Positions 1 to 9,842 of a DNA stretch of 64,000 nucleotides are shown one piece after another. Within the stretch, counting starts at the first letter, position 1, and every line of letters starts with the position of its first letter. Below the pieces are notes generated by a model, which saw only the letters and a list, made by a program, of their open reading frames with translations, had not been told where the DNA came from and searched no databases. Source of the stretch: Marinilabiliales bacterium (GTDB lineage Bacteria; Bacteroidota; Bacteroidia; Bacteroidales; ML635J-15). Position numbers and translations under genes: made by a program. The stretch spans positions 62,001 to 126,000 of the forward strand of contig PKTB01000024.1 in NCBI GenBank assembly GCA_002869385.1. The letters run 5' to 3'.

Positions 1-1
1 A

Positions 2-316
2 AGCCTGCCTGTCGGTAAGCTTTTTGATATTTTCTCATGGAATAGCATTATAATAAAAACTGAAATTACCTTAGATCGTAGAGTTCGTAGTAATAGAGGG
101 ATATGTTATTATAAACTTTAACTTGGAAGAATTGTCAATAAGGCAGAGTCTGCAAAACAATACAGCATAGTTAAAAGAATATCACTTCTTCAGAGTATAA
201 AATATGAATTAGACTTTCAGTATTTCCAATCAGTGTTTGCAAGTATCAAACCTCAAATAAAAGAGTTTTTATTTAATTTTAAACTATGTAAGGATAATTA
301 TATAATTGCTGCTTAG
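2..316 (+). pseudogene. 3' remnant of an unrecognised gene, with an internal stop
   Basis: An open frame enters from the left edge, is broken by a TAA at 119-121, and then continues in the same frame to a TAG at 314-316. The roughly 100 visible residues are basic and mixed alpha/beta in character, with no motif I recognise. The continuation after the stop keeps protein-like composition (it contains LLQSIKYELDFQYF), so I read it as the end of a real gene damaged by a nonsense change. Because the 5' part lies outside the window, neither the family nor the function can be given. Confidence 0.4.
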
Positions 317-365
317 CTTTTATGTAAAAGTATAATTACCTAAATATTAATTTAAAATTTAAGAA

Positions 366-1043
366 ATGAATAAAATAGTTTACAGGACAGGAATGCTGTC
401 CTCAGTTTTATGTTTAATATCTTTTGTTGTATGGATTATTGCATTTGTAGGAATTACTGCAATATCTCCACTTTTTTTGTGTACAAATATGACAGATTAT
501 ATTGATTTTGTAAACTCTTATAATCAGTTTTTTCAGTATCTGGCAAAGTCGTTTATGATAATATTTAGTCTTTCATTTATTATTCTTGCTTTTGTTTTTA
601 ACGAAATAGTTGAAGTAGAAAGAAAACTTTTATCAAAACTTGCACTTGCTTTTGCAATAATGTTTGCAACATTATCATGTTTGCATTATTGGGTTCAAGT
701 TACATCAGTCAGGTGGGCATTAGAAGAGGAAGTTTACGCAGGCCTTCAGCATTTTTTACAATCTTATCCACGTTCATTTTCTTCATCAGTAAATATGTTT
801 GCATGGACAGTGCTTTTAGGACTTTCAAATTTGTTATTTTATATAGCTTTTAAACCGGAACGAAATTTTAAATCTGTAAAAATAGCATTACTTATTATTG
901 CTTTTAGTTGTTTAATAGCAACTATCGGTTTTTTATTGCAAATAGACTTCATAACATTTTTGTGTATAAACATAGGACTTGGATTAGGTTTCTTTTGGTT
1001 AACAATCTCCTCAATCAGGTATTTTATAAAGATCAAAGTTTAG
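366..1043 (+). CDS. Hypothetical multi-pass membrane protein
   Basis: A 225-residue protein with about six hydrophobic stretches, at roughly residues 10-35, 58-80, 85-105, 140-163, 170-192 and 195-217. This is typical of a small integral inner-membrane protein. A tyrosine- and phenylalanine-rich loop separates the first two segments. The overall look resembles DUF4386-like proteins, but I cannot confirm that. There is no signal peptide, charged active-site motif or neighbouring partner that suggests a role. It stands alone between the remnant at the left edge and yaaA, and is followed by a good hairpin terminator, so it is probably transcribed by itself. Confidence 0.6.
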   Translation: MNKIVYRTGMLSSVLCLISFVVWIIAFVGITAISPLFLCTNMTDYIDFVNSYNQFFQYLAKSFMIIFSLSFIILAFVFNEIVEVERKLLSKLALAFAIMFATLSCLHYWVQVTSVRWALEEEVYAGLQHFLQSYPRSFSSSVNMFAWTVLLGLSNLLFYIAFKPERNFKSVKIALLIIAFSCLIATIGFLLQIDFITFLCINIGLGLGFFWLTISSIRYFIKIKV

Positions 1044-1050
1044 TTTTATT

Positions 1051-1090
1051 GTGGAGCAGTTTCATAGCTGCTCTACTTTTATTATTTTTA
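1051..1090 (+). terminator. Rho-independent terminator after the membrane protein
   Basis: GTGGAGCAG (1051-1059) pairs with CTGCTCTAC (1068-1076) with one G-T pair and an 8-nt loop. A T-rich tract follows directly (1077-1092). Confidence 0.75.
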
Positions 1091-1149
1091 TAGATATCGT
1101 TTTAAACATTTGTCTAAAAATGTAGTTTAATGAGTAAGATAATAAAACT

Positions 1150-1908
1150 ATGCTAATACTAATTTCACCGGCAAAATCACTTGATTTTGACAAGCAAAAT
1201 ATCACAGAGATAAAAACAAGACCTGTTTATCATTCAGATGCAGCAAAATTGATTAAAACTTTAAAATCTCTTTCTGTTAATGAGATTCAGGATTTGATGA
1301 AGATAAGTTATGATCTGGCAAAATTAAACTACGATCGTTTCAAAAACTGGAAGTCCAGACCCAGTGATGAACAAACGAAACAAGCTTTACTTGCTTTTAC
1401 AGGAGAAGTTTTTCGTGGGCTTCAAGCCGACAGTATGAATGAAGAAGACTTAATGTATGCTCAGGATCATTTGAGGATATTATCGGGACTATATGGCGTA
1501 CTAAAACCACTTGATGCTATTCAAGCCTACAGGCTTGAAATGGGTACAAAACTTAATCACAATGAATTTGATAATTTATACAAATTCTGGTGATATAGAA
1601 TAACATTAAAAGTAAATTCAGCGCTTGATGAATCCAAAACGATTATAAATCTTGCATCTAATGAGTACTTTAAGTCAATAAATAAGAAGAAACTTAAAGC
1701 CAGAGTTATAACTCCTGAATTCAAAGAATATAAGAACGGAGTAATAAAAATGATAACAGTTTATGCAAAAAATGCAAGAGGGAAGATGACGAACTTTATC
1801 ATAAAGAATAGAGTTGAAACACCTGACGAACTCAAAGCATTTGATGCAAATGGATACGAATTTGATGCTAACTCATCAACTGATGATAAATGGGTTTTCG
1901 TTAGATAG
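1150..1908 (+). pseudogene. yaaA: YaaA (DUF328) peroxide-stress protein, interrupted by TGA
   Basis: The frame starts with MLILISPAKSLDF, the hallmark YaaA N-terminus. It carries the family blocks AFTGEVFRGL (about residues 77-86), LSGLYGVLKPLDAIQAYRLE and INLASNEYFKS, and totals 252 residues, close to the 258 of E. coli YaaA. Known family role: protection against hydrogen peroxide by limiting free iron and DNA damage. A TGA at 1591-1593 falls where the family has Gly in the pattern F-W-G, so one G to T change (GGA to TGA) explains it. The frame then continues perfectly to TAG at 1908. As it stands the product would be cut at 147 residues. The damage may be a sequence error rather than biology, because the downstream part is not degraded. 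Confidence 0.85.
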
Positions 1909-1928
1909 TTTATATTTAATAATATATT

Positions 1929-4775
1929 TTATTTTACAAATTTCCCTCTATAGATATTTTCGTTAGCAATAACCTCAATTATATAGCAGCCCTCTGATAA
2001 GTTGTTAATGTCAATCTCAGTAATTTCGCCTATTAAAGTTTTTATTAGCTTACCGTTTAAATCAAAGATTTTAATTTCGGATAGTTTTTCATTTGTAAGT
2101 ACCTGTATATAATCTTTTGCCGTGTTAGGATAAATTGAAATTGTATTAAAACTATTATCAGAAATAGCTGTAGGGTTAAGAACTACGATATCAGACTCAT
2201 ATTCAAAAACATTATCATCACACCAAGCATTTGATGCCGTTAAACTTACAGTATAGTTTCCTTCGGTAGCATAATAATGATAAGGATTACTGTCATTAGA
2301 ATTTTCTCCATCTCCAAAATTCCAATAATAAGAATCTGCATTTTCACTCATATTTGTAAACATAATAGCAGCATTTGGCAAGTACACTTCATCAGAGCTT
2401 ACTGTAAATTCAGCTATTGGGGCATCGTGTACTATGATATAATCATCGAGATAAAGTAAATCATTTTCAACACTTCCATGAGCTTGTAAGTTAACATCAA
2501 AAGCACCTGGTACATTATATGTAATTACAGGGTTTTCATCCGTACTACTAGTTGTTTCTGCACCGGGAAATGTCCATTCATAAGTTTGTGCATCTGTTGA
2601 AATGTTGGTAAATGTAATGCTTTCACCAACACAAATATCCTGAGATTCTACTGTAAATGCAGCCACCGGTGTAGGAATATAATCGAATCGAATAGCATCA
2701 TATGCTATATTTTGACCGGATGTCCCTGTGGCGTCACCAATATAAACAAAGAAGTCTGATCCGGATTGATATCTGAAAACACCTAATTCTGCCCATTCGT
2801 CACTGAAGTCACCCTGATTTATTAGCACAGTGTGTTCTCCGTCAGCATCTGTTATTTTATAAGGTGCATTTTCCGCATCAGCATATGAGGATGGAATATA
2901 TGCAGCTAACTGATAATAGCCTTCATCTTCGACTGTTGGAGTCCATGTTATCCAACAAACATCACCTGATTCTTCTGTAATTGTATACCAAAAATGACCA
3001 TTATAACCAGCATTAATATCTCTGTAATACCTTTGTGTACTCCCGTCTTCGCTATTATTCATGTAAAACCCATGATTATAATAAACATCATCTATAATTG
3101 TATTATCGTATGAAACTTCTGATGTTCTTGCTGTTACAGTCCAAGCAATAATTCCATAGCTGCTGTCAAAATCAAGGTTTTCATAACCATTATTGTATCC
3201 CGGCCAATCATAATGTGCATTATATCCATCATAGCTTGGCCAGCTGGGAGTGTTTTTATCACCATAAGGTTCACTGAAAATAAGCGTGTGTTGGTCATGA
3301 ATATACCCTTTAGTAAGGACTAAGTGTCCTGATGAGGATAGCATTGCACACATAGGTAATGGGTAATCTGCATCTATCTCTGTCAAAACACTTTCCCATG
3401 TTACAGATCCTGACCATAATTGAGATGATTCCATATAGTGTAATTCCATATAGTTTCTCATCTGTGAATTCGGTGATCCTAAGCCCCACATATAACCATA
3501 TCCTCCATAAGCAACATCTCCACCGGTAGTTGTAGTGTTCTCTTCAAAGTAGTATTCATTTAGACGGTATCTTGTATTTACGTATGAACCATAATCACTT
3601 GTATGAGGGAAAAGCTTGGTAATATCTGTAGACCATTTTGGAACAATATTATAATACGATATAGCCATTATTGCACAAGTTGGGGCACAAGAACCATAAC
3701 CGTAATGAGCATCCGGAGTGTCATAAACCTGATGTGTATAAGGAACTGTTCCGGGAATTAAATCCTCGGATTTTGTTGAACCTAAATCAAAGTGTTGAAT
3801 TTCCGGATTAGCATCAAAGCTATGAATTTCTTGAATCTGTCCATTTGTTAGATCAATCTTACAAACTTGCTTTGAAGAATATGTGTCAAAAACTATTTCA
3901 TTTTCCGAGATAAACGATGGGCGCATTTCCAAAATGTAAGGAGTTTGTTTTATCAGCTTATGTTCACCTGTTTTATAATTACAAATAAAAATGTCAGATT
4001 CAATAAGAGTATAGTTCTCGGAATGTTGTTTTGTAAATACTATTTCTTCAGAATTTGGTGACCATTTTGGACCAATACCATTACCTAAATTATAGGTTTC
4101 CCCTGTTTCTATTTCATAAACATACATTTCTCCTGACTGATATAGTATTTTTTTCCCATCGGGTGAAAATTGTGGGTAAATATTTAGCTTATCAGGTTGA
4201 GAGATAATCGTCTTTTTAAAATCATCAGTTGTTAGAAGAACAAGTTGATCATTTGGTGTAGAATAAACAATATTGCTATAGTCTTCAGATACCGTAACTA
4301 TATTAGAATAGCTACCAAGCTTGACCTTTAAAGTTCCTGGCTCTTCAGATTCATTTTGATATATTAAAGCATGCAGCCATTTCCCTTTGGTGTAATAAAC
4401 GCTATTTGCAGTAAAGCCTACTTGTCCACAAAGTTTAGTCTCTTCATCGAGCTCAATAATCTGGTTTGTTGTTAAATCGTAGTAAACAGGAGTTTGACCT
4501 GTTTTTGAGATTAGTTTAAATCCTATCTTTGTCCCGTCAGGTGAAACAGAAAAATATCTCCCACAACCAGGAGCTGACAATAGAGTTATTAGTTCACCAT
4601 TTTCGAGATAATAAAGTGAATTGCAGTAATTATCTGTAAAGACATAGCCATTTAAAGCAGGTTTGAAATTTATATAATATCCCTGTTCTTCGGCATAATA
4701 TGAATCTTGAGGCCTGTCTTGTGCAAGTATATTTATGCTAATAAGCACTAAAACCGTTAGTAAAATATTTTTCAT
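1929..4775 (-). CDS. Secreted T9SS protein: TolB-like propeller, C39-like peptidase, PKD repeats
   Basis: This 948-residue exported protein has a signal peptide (1-18). Next come WD40/TolB-like propeller blades (about 30-330; repeated 'SPDGxKIxF/Y' units such as SPDGTKIGF and SPDGKKILY). A papain-like C39-type domain follows (about 345-560), with Cys in YGSCAPTCAIMAI, His in SSGHLVLTKGY and Asp/Asn in EPYGDKN. A golvesin/xanthan-lyase-like beta domain (about 580-700) precedes two PKD domains (about 705-785 and 790-860) and a T9SS type A sorting domain at the C-terminus (ISIYPNTAKDYIQV...). The inferred role is a cell-surface or secreted protein-processing enzyme; the substrate is unknown. A small lipoprotein gene lies just upstream on the same strand, 32 bp away, so the two may be co-transcribed. 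Confidence 0.85.
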   Translation of the reverse strand: MKNILLTVLVLISINILAQDRPQDSYYAEEQGYYINFKPALNGYVFTDNYCNSLYYLENGELITLLSAPGCGRYFSVSPDGTKIGFKLISKTGQTPVYYDLTTNQIIELDEETKLCGQVGFTANSVYYTKGKWLHALIYQNESEEPGTLKVKLGSYSNIVTVSEDYSNIVYSTPNDQLVLLTTDDFKKTIISQPDKLNIYPQFSPDGKKILYQSGEMYVYEIETGETYNLGNGIGPKWSPNSEEIVFTKQHSENYTLIESDIFICNYKTGEHKLIKQTPYILEMRPSFISENEIVFDTYSSKQVCKIDLTNGQIQEIHSFDANPEIQHFDLGSTKSEDLIPGTVPYTHQVYDTPDAHYGYGSCAPTCAIMAISYYNIVPKWSTDITKLFPHTSDYGSYVNTRYRLNEYYFEENTTTTGGDVAYGGYGYMWGLGSPNSQMRNYMELHYMESSQLWSGSVTWESVLTEIDADYPLPMCAMLSSSGHLVLTKGYIHDQHTLIFSEPYGDKNTPSWPSYDGYNAHYDWPGYNNGYENLDFDSSYGIIAWTVTARTSEVSYDNTIIDDVYYNHGFYMNNSEDGSTQRYYRDINAGYNGHFWYTITEESGDVCWITWTPTVEDEGYYQLAAYIPSSYADAENAPYKITDADGEHTVLINQGDFSDEWAELGVFRYQSGSDFFVYIGDATGTSGQNIAYDAIRFDYIPTPVAAFTVESQDICVGESITFTNISTDAQTYEWTFPGAETTSSTDENPVITYNVPGAFDVNLQAHGSVENDLLYLDDYIIVHDAPIAEFTVSSDEVYLPNAAIMFTNMSENADSYYWNFGDGENSNDSNPYHYYATEGNYTVSLTASNAWCDDNVFEYESDIVVLNPTAISDNSFNTISIYPNTAKDYIQVLTNEKLSEIKIFDLNGKLIKTLIGEITEIDINNLSEGCYIIEVIANENIYRGKFVK

Positions 4776-4807
4776 AATTAGCTAGATTTTTTTTGTATTG
4801 TAATTAG

Positions 4808-5344
4808 TTAATCTTCTTCTTTTTCAGCTTTCATTATTGTTGTGTTGGTAACACCTCCTGTTGTTTCAACTCTTCGAAGCCATAGCTCTTTATTTGTTAA
4901 ACGAATGATTTCAAATGTTTGAACATCTCCCATTACTGTTATGCTTACATTTTCTTTGTCATCATCAAAAGTCCAAGTCATACTTTCATTTTGAGTAAAT
5001 GGAAACATCATATAAGAAATTGAAACGGCTAAATTACCTGCTCCACTTTTTTCAAAAGTTAGCATAACTGAATTTACTGTAATTTCGCTAATATCGAATT
5101 CAAATTCAGACATTGAAGTATCCATTGGCATTTCACCAAACATATCGAGCATATCATTTACATCAACGACTTCGTCATTTAAAAGAGTTTCTGTTAGCTC
5201 CCAGGTCCCTGTGATTCTTTTTGTAGCACTAAGCAAACTAAAAGAAGGTCCTTCTTCATATTTATTACAAGAATTAAAAGTAATTCCTGCTGTAATACTA
5301 AAAAGTACTACAAGTACTGTTGTAATTCTCTTGAAATTTTTCAT
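4808..5344 (-). CDS. Lipocalin-like (DUF5004-type) lipoprotein
   Basis: A 178-residue protein with a lipoprotein signal ending in the lipobox FNSC (Cys about residue 26). The mature part contains the phrase TGTWELTE near its start, a pattern common in Bacteroidota lipocalin-like lipoproteins, followed by alternating beta-strand-like segments. It is expected to be anchored to the outer membrane. It sits directly upstream of the T9SS peptidase gene on the same strand and may form a two-gene unit with it. No ligand can be inferred from the sequence. Confidence 0.7.
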   Translation of the reverse strand: MKNFKRITTVLVVLFSITAGITFNSCNKYEEGPSFSLLSATKRITGTWELTETLLNDEVVDVNDMLDMFGEMPMDTSMSEFEFDISEITVNSVMLTFEKSGAGNLAVSISYMMFPFTQNESMTWTFDDDKENVSITVMGDVQTFEIIRLTNKELWLRRVETTGGVTNTTIMKAEKEED

Positions 5345-5470
5345 AAAATTTGTTTAAAAAATTGCCCGATGCTAAATTAGTAAAAACTTAAATATTAAAT
5401 GCTAAATTTGTGTAAATAAATTGCTTAAGTTCTAAAAATGATTAATATTCAGGATATAAAATTTAGTGCT

Positions 5471-6916
5471 ATGAAAAATATTGTAAAATCAGGTATCCTT
5501 GTTGCTTTAATATTTTGTTTGACAATTGGAATAGAAGCTCAAGAAGATAGATATGTTTATCATTTAAATGTAAGTATTGATATTGGTGCAATAGAAAACC
5601 TCGAGGTTTATTTTGTAGTAGAAGATGAAAAGGAAGAGCCTAATGCTTTGATGTATGTTCCTGCTCAGTTTATTTATGAAATGCCTGCTCATGTAATTCG
5701 AAATAGTGAAGATAGTACGGTTATTTATATTAAAAGATTGGGAGCAGAATTTATTGGTTTTTGGGATCACACAATTGATAGTTATGTTGGTATGTGGAAG
5801 CAGGGTAATCAAGACTTTCCGGCAGTGTCAACACAAATAAGGACTAGTGAAATGTCATTTATTGAAAGACCTCAAACACCTCAACCTCCTTACCAATACA
5901 TTCAAAAAGATATTTGTATTGAAAATAAGAAAGGAGACTGTAAACTTTGCGGTACTTTAACTATTCCGGATACTTTAAATTCATATCCTTTAGCTATTTT
6001 AATAACAGGATCAGGAGCTCAGGATAGAAATGAAGAAATTGCCGGTCACCAACCGTTTAAAGTCATTGCTGACCATTTAACAAGAAATGGTATTGCTGTT
6101 TTTAGATATGACGATAGAGGGTTTGGGGAATCAACGGGAAATATTATGAAATCAACAACATATGATTTTATGACAGATGCAGCAGCTGTTATAGACTATT
6201 TTGGCAATTATCCAAATATTAACGATGATGGAATAGGTGTTATTGGTCATAGTGAAGGAGGAATGATTGCATGGATGTTAGGAGCCAAGTATAAAAAGAA
6301 CCTAGCATTTATTGTAAGTTTAGCAGGACCGGTAGTAGATATTAAAGATTTAATGATACAGCAATATATTGATGTTAGTGCTGCTTCCGGAATTGAAGAT
6401 GAAAAGCTTGAAGTATTAAAGAATATGCAGACAGAAGTATTTGATGCTGCAATAGATTCAAAAGACCAATCGGAATTAAGAAGGAACATTCAAGATATAT
6501 ATGATAAATATGCCGTTTATTTTGACGAAGAGGAGCAAACAGAATATAGATTAAACCAACAAGGGGTAAATATTGCTGTGTCTCAATTGTCGAGTGATTG
6601 GTTTAAGTACTTTTTAAAGTTTCAACCATCAAAATACATTAAAAAGATAAAGTCACCTATATTAGCAATGAACGGCACGCTGGATATCCAAGTAGATGCT
6701 GAACAAAACTTGGATGCGCTTAGTAAAATGATTAATTCAAATAAGTGTTATAATCTCGAAATACACAAAATGAATTGATTAAATCACTTATTTCAAAATG
6801 CTGAAGAAGGAACAGTAGAAGAGTATTATTATTTAAACGAAAGCTTTTCACAGGAAGCTTTAGATATTATAACCGAATTTATCATTAGGTTCACAAAGAA
6901 TGAAAAGGATAAATAA
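5471..6916 (+). pseudogene. Exported alpha/beta hydrolase, stop codon just before the catalytic His
   Basis: A signal peptide begins at the ATG at 5471 (an upstream ATG at 5438 is possible but less likely). The conserved core has the oxyanion-side segment ITGSGAQDRNEE, the block FRYDDRGFGESTG, the nucleophile elbow GHSEGG and an acid in MNGTLDIQVDAEQN. This matches the Bacteroidota dienelactone-hydrolase-like / S9-like esterase group. A TGA at 6776-6778 occupies the place of Gly in the family motif GLNHLFQ; GGA to TGA would explain it. The catalytic His is three codons after the stop, and the frame then runs on to TAA at 6914-6916. The truncated product would therefore lack its catalytic triad. 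Total length without the stop is about 481 residues, normal for the family. Confidence 0.8.
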
Positions 6917-7191
6917 TAATTTTATTGAAGATTATAATATTCAAAATATTAATGAAATTTATATAATAAAATTAAACTCAGAACGTTATAAAGGCAATTA
7001 CGAATAAAATTCAGATGCCTATGCAAGATTGCTACATTTACTATTACATTTTAAACTCAAACAATAGCAAGGATTCAGACGAATTTCTGATTGATTTTAA
7101 TGAGTTACAGGAATTTGATGAGATGCTAAATGAGTTACCTGAATTTGAACCATCAGATTCGGTTATGGAAAAAATCTTTAAGTCAATTTGA
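6900..7191 (+). other. Two short overlapping ORFs of uncertain reality
   Basis: One ORF begins at ATG 6900, overlapping the hydrolase end, and stops at TAA 7005-7007 (35 residues). A second in another frame runs from ATG 7015 to TGA 7189-7191 (58 residues) and ends with an acidic helical tail containing NELPEFEPSDSVMEKIF. That tail looks somewhat like the C-terminal part of small anti-sigma factors, but it lacks the zinc-binding Cys/His pair. A terminator follows at 7221. They fill a gap between two clear genes. I cannot name either one. Confidence 0.25.
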
Positions 7192-7220
7192 CAAAGTTAA
7201 ATGCTTATTTGTGTTTCCTG

Positions 7221-7245
7221 GAGGCTGTTATCAGCCTCTTTTTTT
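7221..7245 (+). terminator. Rho-independent terminator
   Basis: A perfect 7-bp stem GAGGCTG / CAGCCTC with a TTAT loop (7221-7238) is followed by a run of seven T. It sits between the short plus-strand ORF and the end of the convergent channel gene. Confidence 0.8.
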
Positions 7246-8311
7246 ATATACGACCTTCGACTTGTGCAAATTTCTTTTCTAAAGTCTTTTTAGATTTACC
7301 ATCAACAAGTACAACTAAATAATCATTTTCGTTTATAGTCATATTATGGTCAGGGTTTTTAAATAAATGATAAGTGTCTTTTTCCTTTCGGCTTAGGCCC
7401 ATTAGAATCGCATTCATTGACTTCTTTAAATCAACAAAAGCCTCAAAGTAATTCATATTTAAATATGGATTTTTAGGATTTACTAAATATTCAACAAGAT
7501 CATGGTCATCTTCATGTTCTGCAGATGACATTATGTCTTCTGTGAAATATGCAACATCCGGTTCAAAATTATAGCTTGCAACAAGCTTTGAGGCTACCTC
7601 TAGATTAGATATTGAGAATGTTACGCCGGCAGCATGAAAAGTATCTTTTAATTCAGGATTGTTTAATGATACAATATAATTTAAATCGGGATAAATTCGT
7701 TTGATATTTAACAATCTAACCAGTGTTTCTGAATCATCATGGAAATTAATAAAAACACTTGAACTTTCGGTAATATTCAAAAGTTTATATGATTCAATAT
7801 TTGAATATTCAGAGAATAATGCAAAAATATTCTTATCACCAAACTTATTGTAAATAAGGTCTAAGTCGTTTTTGTTGTTTGTTACAACAGCAACTTTTTT
7901 ACCGCTTTCAAGTATCCATTTAGAAACATTCATTGAAAAGCTATCCCATCCGATAATTACACAATGGTCCTTCATTTTAGTACCCAAGTATCCCATTTTC
8001 TTATTTTCCATTAGTTGTCTGATTTTGTTTGTAAACTGACTTATTAAAGTTCCCATTAGTGCAATACTGCCAAGAACTAACACACTTCCCAGAATTTTGC
8101 CAATTAAAGTTACAGGAACCATGTCTCCATAACCAACAGCAGCAAGAGTAACTATACCATACCATAAAGAATCTGCAAATGTTTTGATACTGGTATCAGG
8201 ATTTTGTGACTCAGCAATGTAAACACCAAATTGGAAGATAAAGAAGCAACAAATAATAACTGCTCCCCATATTAGCCAGTTTTTAAATAGTTTTTTTCTG
8301 AAATTTATCAT
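7244..8311 (-). CDS. Two-TM potassium channel with TrkA/RCK cytoplasmic domain
   Basis: A 355-residue protein. TM1 is at about residues 13-32. A pore helix and selectivity filter with VGYGD at residues 59-63 come next, then TM2 at about 68-92. A cytoplasmic Rossmann-type RCK (TrkA_N) domain begins at HCVIIGWD (about 116), and a C-terminal TrkA_C-like part follows. This is the MthK/Kch layout, so it is expected to conduct K+ under control of a ligand bound to the RCK ring. The nucleotide-binding glycine motif is degenerate (GWDSFS instead of GxGxxG), so the ligand may not be NAD. It is monocistronic, with a -7 promoter element just upstream. A second, different RCK-type channel lies at 59951-61852. 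Confidence 0.88.
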   Translation of the reverse strand: MINFRKKLFKNWLIWGAVIICCFFIFQFGVYIAESQNPDTSIKTFADSLWYGIVTLAAVGYGDMVPVTLIGKILGSVLVLGSIALMGTLISQFTNKIRQLMENKKMGYLGTKMKDHCVIIGWDSFSMNVSKWILESGKKVAVVTNNKNDLDLIYNKFGDKNIFALFSEYSNIESYKLLNITESSSVFINFHDDSETLVRLLNIKRIYPDLNYIVSLNNPELKDTFHAAGVTFSISNLEVASKLVASYNFEPDVAYFTEDIMSSAEHEDDHDLVEYLVNPKNPYLNMNYFEAFVDLKKSMNAILMGLSRKEKDTYHLFKNPDHNMTINENDYLVVLVDGKSKKTLEKKFAQVEGRI

Positions 8312-8328
8312 TTATGGTTGTTTGATGC

Positions 8329-8336
8329 CAAAATTA
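8329..8336 (-). promoter_or_regulatory. Bacteroidota -7 promoter element (TAATTTTG)
   Basis: CAAAATTA on the plus strand reads TAATTTTG on the minus strand, matching TAnnTTTG, 17 nt before the start of the channel gene. Confidence 0.5.
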
Positions 8337-8402
8337 GTAAATTAAGTTAAAAACTAGGCAATAAGTTTTTAATAAAAATGATTTTTTATTGAAAACATAA
8401 CC

Positions 8403-8410
8403 TATCTTTG
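8403..8410 (+). promoter_or_regulatory. Bacteroidota -7 promoter element (TATCTTTG)
   Basis: An exact TAnnTTTG match 23 nt upstream of the methyltransferase start at 8434. Confidence 0.6.
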
Positions 8411-8433
8411 ACGGCTGATTTAAAATTTATACT

Positions 8434-9198
8434 ATGGCATTTAGAGATTTATTATTCAGAGGGTGGTATTGGTACGTGAACAAAGCAGATAAGAATGCAG
8501 AGGTGCTTTTTATGAATTATGGTTATAACGACACAAATGAACATGTTGAACTTGACCAGGAAGATGAACCAAATAGATATTCAATACAATTATATCACAG
8601 ATTAGCAAAAAAAGTTGATATTGCTGATAAGGACATTCTCGAAGTAGGCTGTGGCAGAGGCGGAGGCTTGTCATATATTACAAAAACCTTTAAACCAAAA
8701 TCAGCATTAGGTATTGACTTAGATGCAAGAGCAGCAAAATTTGGCAATTCTTTTTACAGTTCAACACGACTCAGATTTGAACAAGGTAATGCTCAGGAAC
8801 TAAAGCTTGAGGATCAAAGCCGTGACATTATTTTTAATGTTGAATCATCACATCGTTATCCTCAGATGGAAAAATTTCTCGCTGAAGTATATAGGGTGTT
8901 GCGTCCCGGAGGTTATTTTATGATAACTGATTTCAGATATACTCACGAAATGCAAGAATATCATCAACATATTGAAAAATTTGGATTTACGCAATTTGAT
9001 GAACAAATCATTAATCCTAATGTAGTTAGCTCATTGGAGCATGATACACTACGTAGAGAAGATCTTGTGAAAAGATTATCTCCAAAATTTCTTCATAAAA
9101 CTGCTTTGAATTTTGCAGGCGTAGTTGGTTCACCCACTTTTGAACAAATCAAGAATGGAGAATATACTTACTTTGTATATGGTTATCAGAAAAAGTAG
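8434..9198 (+). CDS. Class I SAM-dependent methyltransferase
   Basis: A 254-residue cytoplasmic protein with a Methyltransf_11 domain: SAM-binding loop EVGCGRGGG (about residues 70-78), acidic loop IDLDARA (about 95), FNVESSHRY, and the post-motif segment YRVLRPGGYFMITDF. The 'NVESSHRYP' segment and overall length resemble methyltransferases annotated as phthiotriol/phenolphthiotriol dimycocerosate-type, which act on small lipophilic molecules. The true substrate is unknown; a quinone or lipid substrate is a guess. It has its own promoter element and converges on the next gene with only 2 bp between the ends. Confidence 0.85.
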   Translation: MAFRDLLFRGWYWYVNKADKNAEVLFMNYGYNDTNEHVELDQEDEPNRYSIQLYHRLAKKVDIADKDILEVGCGRGGGLSYITKTFKPKSALGIDLDARAAKFGNSFYSSTRLRFEQGNAQELKLEDQSRDIIFNVESSHRYPQMEKFLAEVYRVLRPGGYFMITDFRYTHEMQEYHQHIEKFGFTQFDEQIINPNVVSSLEHDTLRREDLVKRLSPKFLHKTALNFAGVVGSPTFEQIKNGEYTYFVYGYQKK

Positions 9199-9200
9199 AT

Positions 9201-9839
9201 CTAACTAAAAAAAGGATTATATTTTTTCTCGTCACCAATTGTCGTATCCGGGCCATGTCCCGGCCAAACAACTGTATTATCAGGTAAAGTAAATAGTCTT
9301 TTTAAGATACTATTCATTAATTGATCGTAGTTTCCTAATGGTAAATCAGTCCTTCCAATACTTTCCAAGAAAAGAGCATCGCCGGTAATAACAAACTTAT
9401 CTTCAGCATTATAAAGTGCAATACTACCAGGAGTATGTCCGTGTATTGAAATCACTTCAAGTTGGGTGTCACCAAATCTAATAATATCATGATCTTTAAC
9501 GTATTTGTCAGGTTTTGGAGGTTGTTCAATTGCGTATCCAAATTGTTTAGCCAACTGTAAAGCATTATCTAAAAAGAAGTCATCATCTTTATGGGATAAA
9601 ATAGGAATACGTAAATGAGATTCCAGATAATAATTGCCACAAACATGGTCCAAGTGACCATGAGTATTAATAATATATTTTGGAATCAGATGGTTTTCAA
9701 TTAAGAAATCATCAATTTCTTTTAATCCTGCATGTGAATTAGCAGCGCCATCAATAATTACAGCCTCATACTAACTATCATACAATATATAACAATTTGT
9801 CTGAAAATCATTGAATACAAATTTCTTAATTTTACACAT
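9201..9839 (-). pseudogene. Metallo-beta-lactamase fold hydrolase (glyoxalase II-like), interrupted by TAG
   Basis: The full frame is 212 residues from ATG at 9839. It has the zinc motif THGHLDH (about residues 59-65), the second His in HGHTPGS, ITGDALF with the bridging Asp, and a final WPGHGPDTTI. This is the layout of short glyoxalase II / persulfide-dioxygenase-like hydrolases. A TAG at 9771-9773 (codon 23) falls in the loop before the strand EAVIID; GAG to TAG would explain it. The upstream 22 residues (MCKIKKFVFNDFQTNCYIL) match the family start, so they belong to the same gene. If truly interrupted, translation could only restart at an internal GTG/ATG and would lose a metal ligand. 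Confidence 0.8.
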
Positions 9840-9842
9840 AAT

